64,000 bases of DNA from Hydractinia symbiolongicarpus (lineage: Eukaryota; Cnidaria; Hydrozoa; Anthoathecata; Hydractiniidae): the NCBI RefSeq assembly GCF_029227915.1, contig NC_079881.1, positions 2,418,001-2,482,000 of the forward strand, in the 5' to 3' direction. A program made the translations under genes and the position numbers. This document shows, piece after piece, positions 53,121 through 64,000 of the stretch (within the stretch, counting starts at the first letter, position 1; every line of letters starts with the position of its first letter). The notes under the pieces were generated by a model. That model ran no database searches. It was not told where the DNA came from and saw only the letters and a program-made list of their open reading frames with translations.

Positions 53121-56100
53121 CTTTTTTATTTAAATTTTTTAATAAAGTTCTACCACAGCGCCTAGTGTAATCGCTGAGTCCTAGCAATCTTGTCAAATTA
53201 AGGAGAATGTTATTTCTTGTAGTCAAACTGGCTCATTTATCACATTTATAAGATCAAAGTCCAAAATCAGTTCAATTAAGTCCCACAGTCAACCGTTTCA
53301 CTTTTAAAAGCGATGCAACCTAGTATTATCCGAATACTATCGCTAAATACATGTTGGTACGAATATGTGACGCAACCGTTGTAACTCAAACGGATTTATA
53401 CCGCTAGACAGTCAATGAAATGTAGTCATTGAAACTGTTCCTATATATTCAGGGCATGCTAACGGTCAGGATTGGTCTAACAGTAAGAAAAGACTTATTT
53501 ATCTAAATTTTTAAATAAAGCGCTACCACAGATCCTAATGTAATCGATGAATTCCAGCCATCACGTCAAATTAAGAAGAAAGTTATTCCTTGGAGACGAA
53601 TTGGCTCATCTATCACATTTAAAAGGACATAGTACAGAGTCAGTTCAAATAAGTCCCACAGTCAACCGTTTCACTGTTAAAAGCGATGCAACCTAGTAAT
53701 ATCCGAATACTATCGCTAAATACATGTGGGGACGAATATGTGACGCAACAGTTGTAACTCAAGCGGATTGATACCGTTAGAAAGTCAATGAAATGTAGTT
53801 TTTGAAACTGTCGCTATTTCTTTAGCGCGCGATAACGGCTAGGATTGGTCCCACAGTAAAAAATGACTTTTTTATTTAAATTTTTAAATGAAGTGCTACC
53901 ACAGCGCCCAGTGTAATCGCTGAGTTCCAGCAATCATGTCAAATTAAGAAGAATGTTTTTTCTTGTAGTCAAACTGGCTTATTTATAACATTTATCAGGT
54001 CACAGTCCAAAGTTAGTTCAATTAAGTCCCACAGTCAATCGTTTCATTGTTTAAGGCGATGCAACCTAGTAATATCAGAAAAATATCGCTAAATACATGT
54101 TGGTACGAATATGTGACGCAACCGTTGTAACTCAAACGGATTGATACGGCCAAGAAGTTGATGAAATGTAGTTTTTGAGAATGTCTCTATTTCTTCAGCG
54201 CGAACTAACGCTTGGATTGGTCCCACAGTAAAAAATGACTTATTTATCTTAATTTTTAATAAAGCGCTACCATAGCGCCCAGTGTAATCGCTGAGTTCCA
54301 GCAATCAAGTCAAATTAAGAAGAATGTTACTTCTTGTAGTCAAACTGGCTCATTTATCACATTTATAAGGTCAAAGTCCAAAATCAGTTCAATTAAGTCC
54401 CACAGTCAAATTTTTCACTGTTAAAAGCGATGCAACCTAGTAATATCTGAATACTATCGCTAAATACATGTGGGGACGAATATGTGACGTAACAGTTGTA
54501 ACTCAAACGGACTGATACCGTTAGAAAGTCAATGAAATGTAGTTTTTTAAACTGTCGCTATTTCTTCAGCGCGCGATAACGGCTAGGATTGGTCCCACAG
54601 TAAAAAATGACTTTTTTTATTTAATTTTTTAAATGAAGTGCTACCACGGCGCCCAGTGTAATCGCAGAGTTCCAGCAATCATGTCAAATTAAGAAAAATG
54701 TTATTTCTTGTAGTCAAACTGGCTTACTTATTACAATTATCAGGTCACAGTCCAAAGTTAGTTCAATTAAATCCCACAGTCAATCATTTCATTGTTAAAG
54801 GCGATGCAACCTAGTAATATCAGAAAAATATCGCTAAATACATGTTGGTACGAATATGTGACGCAACCGTTGTAACTCAAACGGATTGATACGGCCAAGA
54901 AGTTAATGAAATTTAGTTTTTGAGAATGTCTCTATTTTTTCAGCGCTAACTAACGGATTGCATTGGTCCCACAGTAAAAAATGACTTATTTCTCCTAATT
55001 TTTTAATAAAGCGCTACCACAGCGCCCAGTGCAATCGCTGAGTTCCAGCAATCAAGTCAAATTAAGAAGAATGTTACTTCTTGTAGTCAAACTTCCTCAT
55101 TTATCCCATTTATAAGGTCAAAGTCCAAAATCAGTTCAATTAAGTCCCACAGTCAAATGTTTCACTGTTAAAAGCGATGCAACCTACTAATATCTGAATA
55201 CTATCGCTAAATAGATGTGGGGACGAATATGTGACGCAACAGTTGTAACTCAAACGGATTGATACCGTTAGAACGTCATTGAAATGTAGTTTTTGAAACT
55301 GTCGCTATTTCTGCAGCACGCGATAACGGCTAGGATTGGTCCCACAGTAAAAAATGACTTTTCTATTTAAATTTTTAAATGAAGTGCTACCACAGCGCCC
55401 AGTGAAATCGCTGAGTTCCGGCAAGCATGTCAAATTAAGAAGAATGTTATTTCTTGGGTCCAGTTGGCTTACTTATCACATTTATAAGGTCACACTCCCA
55501 AGTTAGTTCAATTAAGTTCCACAGTCAATCGTTTCACTGTTAAAAGCGATATAATATAGAAATATCTGAAGAAAATCACTAAATACATGTTGGTACGAAT
55601 ATGTGACGCAACCGTTGTAACTCAAACGGATTGACACCGTTAGTAAGTCAATGAAATGTAGTTCTTGAAACTTTCTCTATTTCTTCAGCGCGATCTAACC
55701 GATAGAATTGGTCCCACAGTAAAAAATGACTTATTTATCCTAATTTTTTTAAAAAAGTGCTACCACAGCGCCCAGTGCAATCGCTGAGTTACAGCAATCA
55801 AGTCAAATTAAGAAGAATGTTACTTCCAATAGTCAAACTAACTCATTTATCACATTTATCAGGTCAAAGTCCAAAATCAGTTCAATTAAGTCCCACAGTC
55901 AAATGTTTCACTGTTAAAAGCGATGCAACCTAGTAATATCTGAATACTATCGCTAAATACATGTGGGGACGAATATGTGACGCAACAGTTGTAACTTAAA
56001 CGGATTGATACCGTTAGAAAGTCAATGAAATGTAGTTTTTGAAACTGTCGGTATTTCTTCAGCGCGCGATAACGGCAAGGATTGGTCCCACAGTAAAAAA

Positions 56101-56400
56101 TGACTTTTTTATTTAATTTTTTAAATGAAGTGCTACCACAGCGCCCAGTGCAATCGCTGAGTTCCAGTAAATCAAGTCAAATTAAGAAGAATGTTATTTC
56201 TTGTAATCAAACTGGCTCATTTATCACATTTATAAGGTCAAAGTCCAAAATCAGTTCAATTAAGTCCCACAGTCATACGTTTCACTGTTAAAAGCGATGC
56301 AACCTAGTAATATTCAAATACTATCGCTAAATACATGTGGGGCGAATATGTGGCGCAGCCGTTGTAACTCAAGCGGACTGACACCGTTAGTAAGTCAATG
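53121..56400 (+). repeat. Mosaic satellite zone with elevated point variation
   Basis: About nine monomers without a clear longer period. Many carry single-base variants not seen elsewhere, such as CTATATATTCAGGG (53441), GCTACCATAGCG (54266), CCACGGCGCCC (54643), ATAGATGTGGGG (55211) and TTCTGCAGCACGCG (55308). This looks like the oldest or least homogenised part of the right half. Only satellite sequence is present. Confidence 0.78.
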
Positions 56401-58865
56401 AAATGTAGTTCTTGACACTTTCTCTATTTCTTCAGCGCGATCTAACCGCTAGGATTGGTCCCACAGTAAAAAATGACTTATTTATCCTCATTTTTAAATG
56501 AAGTGCTACCACAGCGCCCAGTGCAATCGCTGAGTTCCAACAAATCAAGTCAAATTAAGAAGAATGTTATTTCTTGTAATCAAACTGGCTCATTTATCAC
56601 ATTTATAAGGTCAAAGTCCAAAATCAGTTCAATTAAGTCCCACAGTCAAACGTTTCACTGTTAAAAGCGATGCAACCTAGTAATATTCAAATACTATCGC
56701 TAAATACATGTGGGGACGAATATGTGGCGCAGCCGTTGTAACTCAAGCGGACTGTCACCGTTAGTAAGTCAATGAAATGTAGTTCTTGAAACTTTCTCTA
56801 TTTCTTCAGTGCGATCTAACCGCTAGGATTGGTCCCACAGTAAAAAATGACTTATTTAACCTAATTTTTTAATAAAGTGCTACCACAGCGCCCAGTCCAA
56901 TCGCTGAGTTCCAGCAATCATGTCAAATTAAGAAGAATGTTACTTCTTGTAATCAAACTGGCTCATTTATCGCATTTATAAGGTCACAGTCCAAAGTTAG
57001 TTCAATTAAGTCCCACAGTCAATCGTTTCATTGTTAAAGGCGATGCAACCTAGTAATATCAGAAAAATATCGCTAAATACATGTTGGTACGAATATGTGA
57101 CGCAAACGTTGTAACTCAAACGGATTGATACGGCCAAGAAGTTGATGAAATGTAGTTTTTGAGAATGTCTCTATTTCTTTCGCGCGAACTAACCGCTTGG
57201 ATTGGTCCCACAGTAAAAGATGACTTATTTATCTTAATTTTTTAATAAAGTGCTACCACAGCGCCCAGTGTAATCGCTGAGTTACAGCAATCAAGTCAAA
57301 TTAAGAAGAATGTTACTTCCTATAGTCAAACTGGCTCATTTATCACATTTATCAGGTCAAAGTCCAAAATCAGTTCAATTAAGTCCCACAGTCAAATGTT
57401 TCACTGTTAAAAGCGATGCAACCTAGTAATATCTGAATACTATCGCTAAATACATGTGGGGACGAATATGTGACGCAACAGTTGTAACTCAGAAAGTCAA
57501 TGAAATGTAGTTCTTGACACTTTCTCTATTTCTTCAGCGCGATCTAACCGCTAGGATTGGTCCCACAGTAAAAAATGACTTATTTATCCTCATTTTTAAA
57601 TGAAGTGCTACCACAGCGCCCAGTGCAATCGCTGAGTTCCAGCAAATCAAGTCAAATTAAGAAGAATGTTATTTCTTGTAATCAAACTGGCTCATTTATC
57701 ACATTTATAAGGTCAAAGTCCAAAATCAGTTCAATTAAGTCCCACAGTCAAACGTTTCACTGTTAAAAGCGATGCAACCTAGTAATATTCAAATACTATT
57801 GCTAAATACATGTGGGGACGAATATGTGGTGCAGCCGTTGTAACTCAAGCGGACTGACACCGTTAGTAAGTCAATGAAATGTAGTTCTTGAAACTTTCTC
57901 TATTTCTTCAGTGCGATCTAACCGCTAGGATTGGTCCCACAGTAAAAAATGACTTATTTAACCTAATTTTTTAATAAAGTGCTACCACAGCGTCCAATGT
58001 AATCGCTGAGTTCCAGCAATCATGTCAAATTAAGAAGAATGTTACTTCTTGTAATCAAACTGGCTCATTTATCGCATTTATAAGGTCACAGTCCAAAGTT
58101 AGTTCAATTAAGTCCCACAGTCAATCGTTTCATTGTTAAAGGCGATGCAACCTAGTAATATCAGAAAAATATCGCTAAATACATGTTGGTACGAATATGT
58201 GACGCAAACGTTGTAACTCAAACGGATTGATACGGCCAAGAAGTTGATGAAATGTAGTTTTTGAGAATGTCTCTATTTCTTTCGCGCGAACTAACCGCTT
58301 GGATTGGTCCAACAGTAAAAGATGACTTATTTATCTTAATTTTTTAATAAAGTGCTACCACAGCGCCCAGTGTAATCGCTGAGTTACAGCAATCAAGTCA
58401 AATTAAGAAGAATGTTACTTCCTATAGTCAAACTGGCTCATTTATCACATTTATCAGGTCAAAGTCCAAAATCAGTTCAATTAAGTCCCACAGTCAAATG
58501 TTTCACTGTTGAAAGCGATGCAACCTAGTAATATCTGAATACTATCGCTAAATACATGTGGGGACGAATATGTGACGCAACAGTTGTAACTCAGAAAGTC
58601 AATGAAATGTAGTTCTTGACACTTTCTCTATTTCTTCAGCGCGATCTAACCGCTAGGATTGGTCCCACAGTAAAAAATGACTTATTTATCCTCATTTTTA
58701 AATGAAGTGCTACCACAGCGCCCAGTGCAATCGCTGAGTTCCAGCAAATCAAGTCAAATTAAGAAGAATGTTATTTCTTGTAATCAAACTGGCTCATTTA
58801 TCACATTTATAAGGTCAAAGTCCAAAATCAGTTCAATTAAGTCCCACAGTCAAACGTTTCACTGT
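56401..58865 (+). repeat. 1102-bp trimer HOR with an 18-bp private deletion
   Basis: Units start at about 56401, 57503 and 58605 (the last partial, to about 58865). The period is about 18 bp less than three monomers because one monomer in each unit lacks 18 bases (junctions 57491/57492 and 58593/58594). Shared markers are GTTCTTGACACTTTC, GCGATCTAACCGC, TATCCTCATTTTTAAATG, CAGCAAATCAAG (an extra A) and TTACTTCCTATAG. At about 58866 the third copy jumps to the GGCGATGCAACC...ATCAG type. Confidence 0.88.
57491..57492. other. Junction of an 18-bp deletion within a monomer
   Basis: The usual GTAACTCA, then AACGG-ATTGATA-CCGTTA, then GAAAGTC is reduced to GTAACTCAGAAAGTC. The lost 18 bases are exactly the AACGG/CCGTT hairpin plus one A. 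The same junction occurs at 58593/58594 (+1102) and 61561/61562 (+2968), so one event was then copied twice. Confidence 0.9.
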
Positions 58866-61441
58866 TAAAGGCGATGCAACCTAGTAATATCAGAAAAATA
58901 TCGCTAAATACATGTTGGTACGAATATGTGACGCAAACGTTGTAACTCAAACGGATTGATACGGCCAAGAAGTTGATGAAATAAAGTTTTTGAGAATGTC
59001 TCTATTTCTTTCGCGCGAACTAACTGCTTGGATTGGTCCCACAGTAAAAGATGACTTATTTATCTTAATTTTTTAATAAAGTGCTACCACAGCGCCCAGT
59101 GTAATCGCTGAGTTACAGCAATCAAGTCAAATTAAGAAGAATGTTACTTCCTATAGTCAAACTGGCTCATTTATCACATTTATCAGGTCAAAGTCCAAAA
59201 TCAGTTCAATTAAGTCCCACAGTCAAATGCTTCACTGTTAAAAGCGATGCAACCTAGTAATATCTGAATACTATCGCTAAATACATGTGGGGACGAATAT
59301 GTGACGCAACAGTTGTAACTCAAACGGATTGATACCGTTAGAAAGTCAATGAAATGTAGTTTTTGAAACTGTCGCTATTTCTTCAGCGCGCGATAACGGC
59401 TAGGATTGGTCCCACAATAAAAAATGACTTTTTTATTTAAATTTTTAAATGAAGTGCTACCACAGCGCCCAGTGCAATCGCTGAGTTCCAGCAAATCAAG
59501 TCAAATTAAGAAGAATGTTATTTCTTGTAATCAAACTGGCTCATTTATCACATTTATAAGGTCAAAGTCCAAAATCAGTTCAATTAAGTCCCACAGTCAA
59601 ACGTTTCACTGTTAAAAGCGATGCAACCTAGTAATATTCAAATACTATTGCTAAATACATGTGGGGACGAATATGTGGTGCAGCCGTTGTAACTCAAACG
59701 AATTGATACGGCCAAGAAGTTGATGAAATGTAGTTTTTGAGAATGTCTCTATTTCTTCAGCGCAAACTACCGGCTTGGATTGGTCCCACAGTAAAAAATG
59801 ACTTTTTTCTTTAAATTTTTTAACAAGGTGCTACCACAGCGTCCAATGTAATCGCTGAGTTCCAGCAATCATGTCAAATTAAGAAGAATGTTATTTCTTG
59901 TAGTCAAACTGGCTTATTTATAACATTTATCAGGTCACAGTCCAAAGTTAGTTCAATTAAGTCCCACAGTCAATCGTTTCATTGTTAAAGGCGATGCAAC
60001 CTAGTAGTATCAGAAAAATATCGCTAAATACATGTTGGTACGAAAATGTGACGCAACCGTTGCAGCTCAAACGGATTGATACGGCCAAGAAGTCGATGAA
60101 ATGTAGTTTTTGAGAATGTCTCTATTTCTTCAGCGCGCGATAACGGCTAGGATTGGTCCCACAATAAAAAATGACTTTTTATTAAAATTTTTAAATGAAG
60201 TGCTACCACAGCGCCCAGTGCAATCGCTGAGTTCCAGCAAATCAAGTCAAATTAAGAAGAATGTTATTTCTTGTAATCAAACTGAATCATTTATCACATT
60301 TATAAGGTCAAAGTCCAAAACTAGTTCAATTAAGTCCCACAGTCAAACGTTTCACTGTTAAAAGCGATGCAACCTAGTAATATTCAAATACTATCGCTAA
60401 ATACATGTGGGGACGAATATGTGGCGCAGCCGTTGTAACTCAAGCGGACTGACACCGTTAGTAAGTCAATGAAATGTAGTTCTTGAATCTTTCTCTATTT
60501 CTTCAGCGCGATCTAACGGCTAGGATTCATCCCACAATAAAAAATGACTTAGTTATCCTAATTTTTTAATAAAGTGCTACGACAGCGTCCAATGTAATTG
60601 CTGAGTTCCAGGAATCAAGTCAAATTGAGAAGAATGTTATTTCTTGTAGTCAAACTGGCTCATTTATCACATTTATCAGGTCAAAGTCCAAAATCAGTTC
60701 AATTAAGTCCCACAGTCAAATGTTTCACTGTTAAAAGCGATGCAACCTAGTAATATCTGAATACTATCGCTAAATACATGTGGGGACGAATATGTGACGC
60801 AACAGTTGTAACTCAAACGGATTGATACCGTTAGAAAGTCAATGAAATGTAATTTCTGAAACTGTCGCTTTTTCTTCAGCGCGCGATAACGGGTAGGATT
60901 GATCCCACAGTAAAAAATGACTTTTTTATTTAAATTTTTTAATAAGGTGCTACCACAGCGTCCAATGTAATCGTTGAGTTCCAGCAATCATGTCAAATTA
61001 AGAAGAATGTTATTTCTTGTAGTCAAACTGGCTTATTTATAACATTTATCAGGTCACAGTCCAAAGTTAGTTCAATTAAGTCCCACAGTCAATCGTTTCA
61101 TTGTTAAAGGCGATGCAACCTAGTAATATCAGAAAAATATCGCTAAATACATGTTGGTACGAAGATGTGAAGCAACCGTTGTAGCTCAAACGGATTGATA
61201 GGGCCAAGAAGTCGATGAAATGTAGTTTTTGAGAATGTCTCTATTTCTTCAGCGCGAATTTATGGCTTGGATTGGTCCCACAGTAAAAAATGACATATTT
61301 ATCTTAATTTTTTAATAAAGCGCTACCACAGCGTCCAATGTAATCGCTGAGTTCCAGCAATCATGTCAAATTAAGAAGAATGTTATTTCTTGTAGTCAAA
61401 CTGGCTTATTTATAACATTTATCAGGTCACAGTCCAAAGTT
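58474..61441 (+). repeat. 2968-bp tandem duplication, copy 1
   Basis: The unit has about eight monomers and includes one hairpin-deleted monomer. Its private markers reappear downstream, including GTTGAAAGCG (58509, again at 61477), GAAATAAAGTTTTTG, AAATGCTTCACTG, ATTCATCCCACAATAAA and CTACGACAGCG. Identity with the second copy starts at 58474/61442. Two differences were noticed: T/C at 59025/61750 and G/A at 59739/62464. Confidence 0.9.
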
Positions 61442-64000
61442 AGTTCAATTAAGTCCCACAGTCAAATGTTTCACTGTTGAAAGCGATGCAACCTAGTAAT
61501 ATCTGAATACTATCGCTAAATACATGTGGGGACGAATATGTGACGCAACAGTTGTAACTCAGAAAGTCAATGAAATGTAGTTCTTGACACTTTCTCTATT
61601 TCTTCAGCGCGATCTAACCGCTAGGATTGGTCCCACAGTAAAAAATGACTTATTTATCCTCACGTTGTAACTCAAACGGATTGATACGGCCAAGAAGTTG
61701 ATGAAATAAAGTTTTTGAGAATGTCTCTATTTCTTTCGCGCGAACTAACCGCTTGGATTGGTCCCACAGTAAAAGATGACTTATTTATCTTAATTTTTTA
61801 ATAAAGTGCTACCACAGCGCCCAGTGTAATCGCTGAGTTACAGCAATCAAGTCAAATTAAGAAGAATGTTACTTCCTATAGTCAAACTGGCTCATTTATC
61901 ACATTTATCAGGTCAAAGTCCAAAATCAGTTCAATTAAGTCCCACAGTCAAATGCTTCACTGTTAAAAGCGATGCAACCTAGTAATATCTGAATACTATC
62001 GCTAAATACATGTGGGGACGAATATGTGACGCAACAGTTGTAACTCAAACGGATTGATACCGTTAGAAAGTCAATGAAATGTAGTTTTTGAAACTGTCGC
62101 TATTTCTTCAGCGCGCGATAACGGCTAGGATTGGTCCCACAATAAAAAATGACTTTTTTATTTAAATTTTTAAATGAAGTGCTACCACAGCGCCCAGTGC
62201 AATCGCTGAGTTCCAGCAAATCAAGTCAAATTAAGAAGAATGTTATTTCTTGTAATCAAACTGGCTCATTTATCACATTTATAAGGTCAAAGTCCAAAAT
62301 CAGTTCAATTAAGTCCCACAGTCAAACGTTTCACTGTTAAAAGCGATGCAACCTAGTAATATTCAAATACTATTGCTAAATACATGTGGGGACGAATATG
62401 TGGTGCAGCCGTTGTAACTCAAACGAATTGATACGGCCAAGAAGTTGATGAAATGTAGTTTTTAAGAATGTCTCTATTTCTTCAGCGCAAACTACCGGCT
62501 TGGATTGGTCCCACAGTAAAAAATGACTTTTTTCTTTAAATTTTTTAACAAGGTGCTACCACAGCGTCCAATGTAATCGCTGAGTTCCAGCAATCATGTC
62601 AAATTAAGAAGAATGTTATTTCTTGTAGTCAAACTGGCTTATTTATAACATTTATCAGGTCACAGTCCAAAGTTAGTTCAATTAAGTCCCACAGTCAATC
62701 GTTTCATTGTTAAAGGCGATGCAACCTAGTAGTATCAGAAAAATATCGCTAAATACATGTTGGTACGAAAATGTGACGCAACCGTTGCAGCTCAAACGGA
62801 TTGATACGGCCAAGAAGTCGATGAAATGTAGTTTTTGAGAATGTCTCTATTTCTTCAGCGCGCGATAACGGCTAGGATTGGTCCCACAATAAAAAATGAC
62901 TTTTTATTAAAATTTTTAAATGAAGTGCTACCACAGCGCCCAGTGCAATCGCTGAGTTCCAGCAAATCAAGTCAAATTAAGAAGAATGTTATTTCTTGTA
63001 ATCAAACTGAATCATTTATCACATTTATAAGGTCAAAGTCCAAAACTAGTTCAATTAAGTCCCACAGTCAAACGTTTCACTGTTAAAAGCGATGCAACCT
63101 AGTAATATTCAAATACTATCGCTAAATACATGTGGGGACGAATATGTGGCGCAGCCGTTGTAACTCAAGCGGACTGACACCGTTAGTAAGTCAATGAAAT
63201 GTAGTTCTTGAATCTTTCTCTATTTCTTCAGCGCGATCTAACGGCTAGGATTCATCCCACAATAAAAAATGACTTAGTTATCCTAATTTTTTAATAAAGT
63301 GCTACGACAGCGTCCAATGTAATTGCTGAGTTCCAGGAATCAAGTCAAATTGAGAAGAATGTTATTTCTTGTAGTCAAACTGGCTCATTTATCACATTTA
63401 TCAGGTCAAAGTCCAAAATCAGTTCAATTAAGTCCCACAGTCAAATGTTTCACTGTTAAAAGCGATGCAACCTAGTAATATCTGAATACTATCGCTAAAT
63501 ACATGTGGGGACGAATATGTGACGCAACAGTTGTAACTCAAACGGATTGATACCGTTAGAAAGTCAATGAAATGTAATTTCTGAAACTGTCGCTTTTTCT
63601 TCAGCGCGCGATAACGGGTAGGATTGATCCCACAGTAAAAAATGACTTTTTTATTTAAATTTTTTAATAAGGTGCTACCACAGCGTCCAATGTAATCGTT
63701 GAGTTCCAGCAATCATGTCAAATTAAGAAGAATGTTATTTCTTGTAGTCAAACTGGCTTATTTATAACATTTATCAGGTCACAGTCCAAAGTTAGTTCAA
63801 TTAAGTCCCACAGTCAATCGTTTCATTGTTAAAGGCGATGCAACCTAGTAATATCAGAAAAATATCGCTAAATACATGTTGGTACGAAGATGTGAAGCAA
63901 CCGTTGTAGCTCAAACGGATTGATAGGGCCAAGAAGTCGATGAAATGTAGTTTTTGAGAATGTCTCTATTTCTTCAGCGCGAATTTATGGCTTGGATTGG
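61442..64000 (+). repeat. 2968-bp duplication, copy 2, with 243-bp deletion and open right end
   Basis: The offset to copy 1 is 2968 bp from 61442 to 61662, then 2725 bp from 61663 to the end of the window. The change of offset shows that 243 bases (counterpart of 58695-58937) are missing at 61662/61663. There TATCCTCA runs straight into CGTTGTAACTCAAACGG. The monomer spanning the junction is much shorter than normal, the only such case I found in the window. The copy continues beyond base 64000. Confidence 0.9.
61662..61663. other. 243-bp deletion junction that breaks monomer phase
   Basis: The sequence left of the junction corresponds to 58694 and right of it to 58938. At most one base of homology (A) is shared at the ends, so this is not a product of in-register exchange between monomers. 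It shifts the 372-bp phase of everything downstream by 243 bases. Confidence 0.88.

Larger units (their letters stand above)
1..64000 (+). repeat. 372-373 bp satellite array, whole window
   Basis: The entire window is a head-to-tail tandem array. The landmark CCCACAGTCAA (or a one- or two-base variant) recurs every 371-374 bases throughout, for example at 364, 736, 1481 and 1854, always in the same orientation. All other monomer landmarks keep the same order: TACATG, GACGCAACCGTT, AACGGATT, CTTCAGCGCG, GTCCCACAGTA, TACCACAG, TTAAGAAGAA, CAGTTCAATTAAG. I saw no interruption by unrelated sequence. Family: not recognised. Length, orientation and layered periodicity are typical of centromeric or pericentromeric satellites. 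The function (kinetochore, heterochromatin or none) cannot be read from sequence. Alternating subfamilies and multi-monomer periods are described in the other entries. Confidence 0.97.

Noticed and set aside
61655-61670. Array boundary or transition to another sequence
   Set aside because: The odd junction is an internal 243-bp deletion. Both sides are satellite with counterparts at 58694 and 58938.
13609-63712. Short open frames (62-94 codons) on both strands, some beginning with ATG
   Set aside because: They recur at monomer or HOR spacing, many use TTG or GTG starts, frames on opposite strands occupy the same satellite, and most monomers interrupt them. I saw no protein domain. They are best explained as repeat-borne frames, so no CDS is annotated.
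1-64000. CRISPR array
   Set aside because: There are regular repeats but no short repeat plus unique spacer pattern. The whole 372-bp unit is conserved and there are no cas genes.
1-64000. CENP-B box
   Set aside because: I looked for the TTCG....A..CGGG core on both strands. The nearest candidates, around GCGATAACGGG, lack required positions.
1-64000. Identity with well-known satellites (primate alpha satellite, Drosophila 359-bp, Tribolium 360-bp family)
   Set aside because: Length is only loosely similar and I do not recognise the sequence of any of them here. No species was assigned.
1-64000. Transposable element insertion or target-site duplication
   Set aside because: No stretch departs from the satellite, no terminal repeats or transposase or reverse transcriptase frames were seen, and the few indels are a few bases or a plain deletion.
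1-64000. AATAAA (in AAATAAAGCGCTACCACAG) as a polyadenylation signal, or TATAAG-like strings as promoters
   Set aside because: These are common A/T-rich strings repeated in each monomer. Nothing else supports a transcription unit.

Overview
This window contains no gene. It is one uninterrupted block of eukaryotic-type satellite DNA: a 372-373 bp monomer repeated head to tail in one orientation, about 172 times, from base 1 to base 64000. I found no unique sequence, transposon, RNA gene, CRISPR array or telomere repeat. The open frames present are 60-94 codons long, occur as near copies at monomer or multi-monomer spacing, lie on both strands, and fit a recurrent satellite reading frame better than genes.

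The architecture suggests centromeric, pericentromeric or sex-chromosome heterochromatin of a eukaryote. I do not recognise the monomer and do not name a species. One monomer counted by hand (1-371) is 37% G+C with 13 CpG, about the number expected from composition. CpG has therefore not decayed, which weakly favours a genome without heavy CpG methylation.

Layout: (1) 1-5214, two copies of a seven-monomer higher-order repeat (HOR) of 2607 bp. (2) 5215-11166, a ten-monomer derivative of 3725 bp followed by six monomers of a second copy. (3) 11167-13028, a 745-bp dimer HOR. (4) 13029-14519, a run of near-identical single monomers. (5) 14520-31280, a family built on a four-monomer unit of about 1491 bp, with nested 9- and 12-monomer periods. 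(6) 31280-35609, mixed monomers. (7) 35610-42315, a nearly perfect 3353-bp nine-monomer tandem duplication. (8) 41809-43960, a 1119-bp trimer. (9) 44451-45940, a 745-bp dimer. (10) 45941-56400, a mosaic with only short-range order. (11) 56401-58865, a 1102-bp trimer carrying a private 18-bp deletion. (12) 58474-64000, a 2968-bp tandem duplication whose second copy lost 243 bp and runs off the window.

Monomers are mosaics of a few interchangeable left, middle and right haplotype modules. Several small dyad symmetries recur in most monomers. One of them is excised exactly by the 18-bp deletion, and an unrelated 10-bp inverted repeat was created de novo at 47669-47694 by what looks like a templated inverted insertion. 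With no genes, what the window records is a history of unequal exchange, segment duplication and possibly hairpin-driven mutation.
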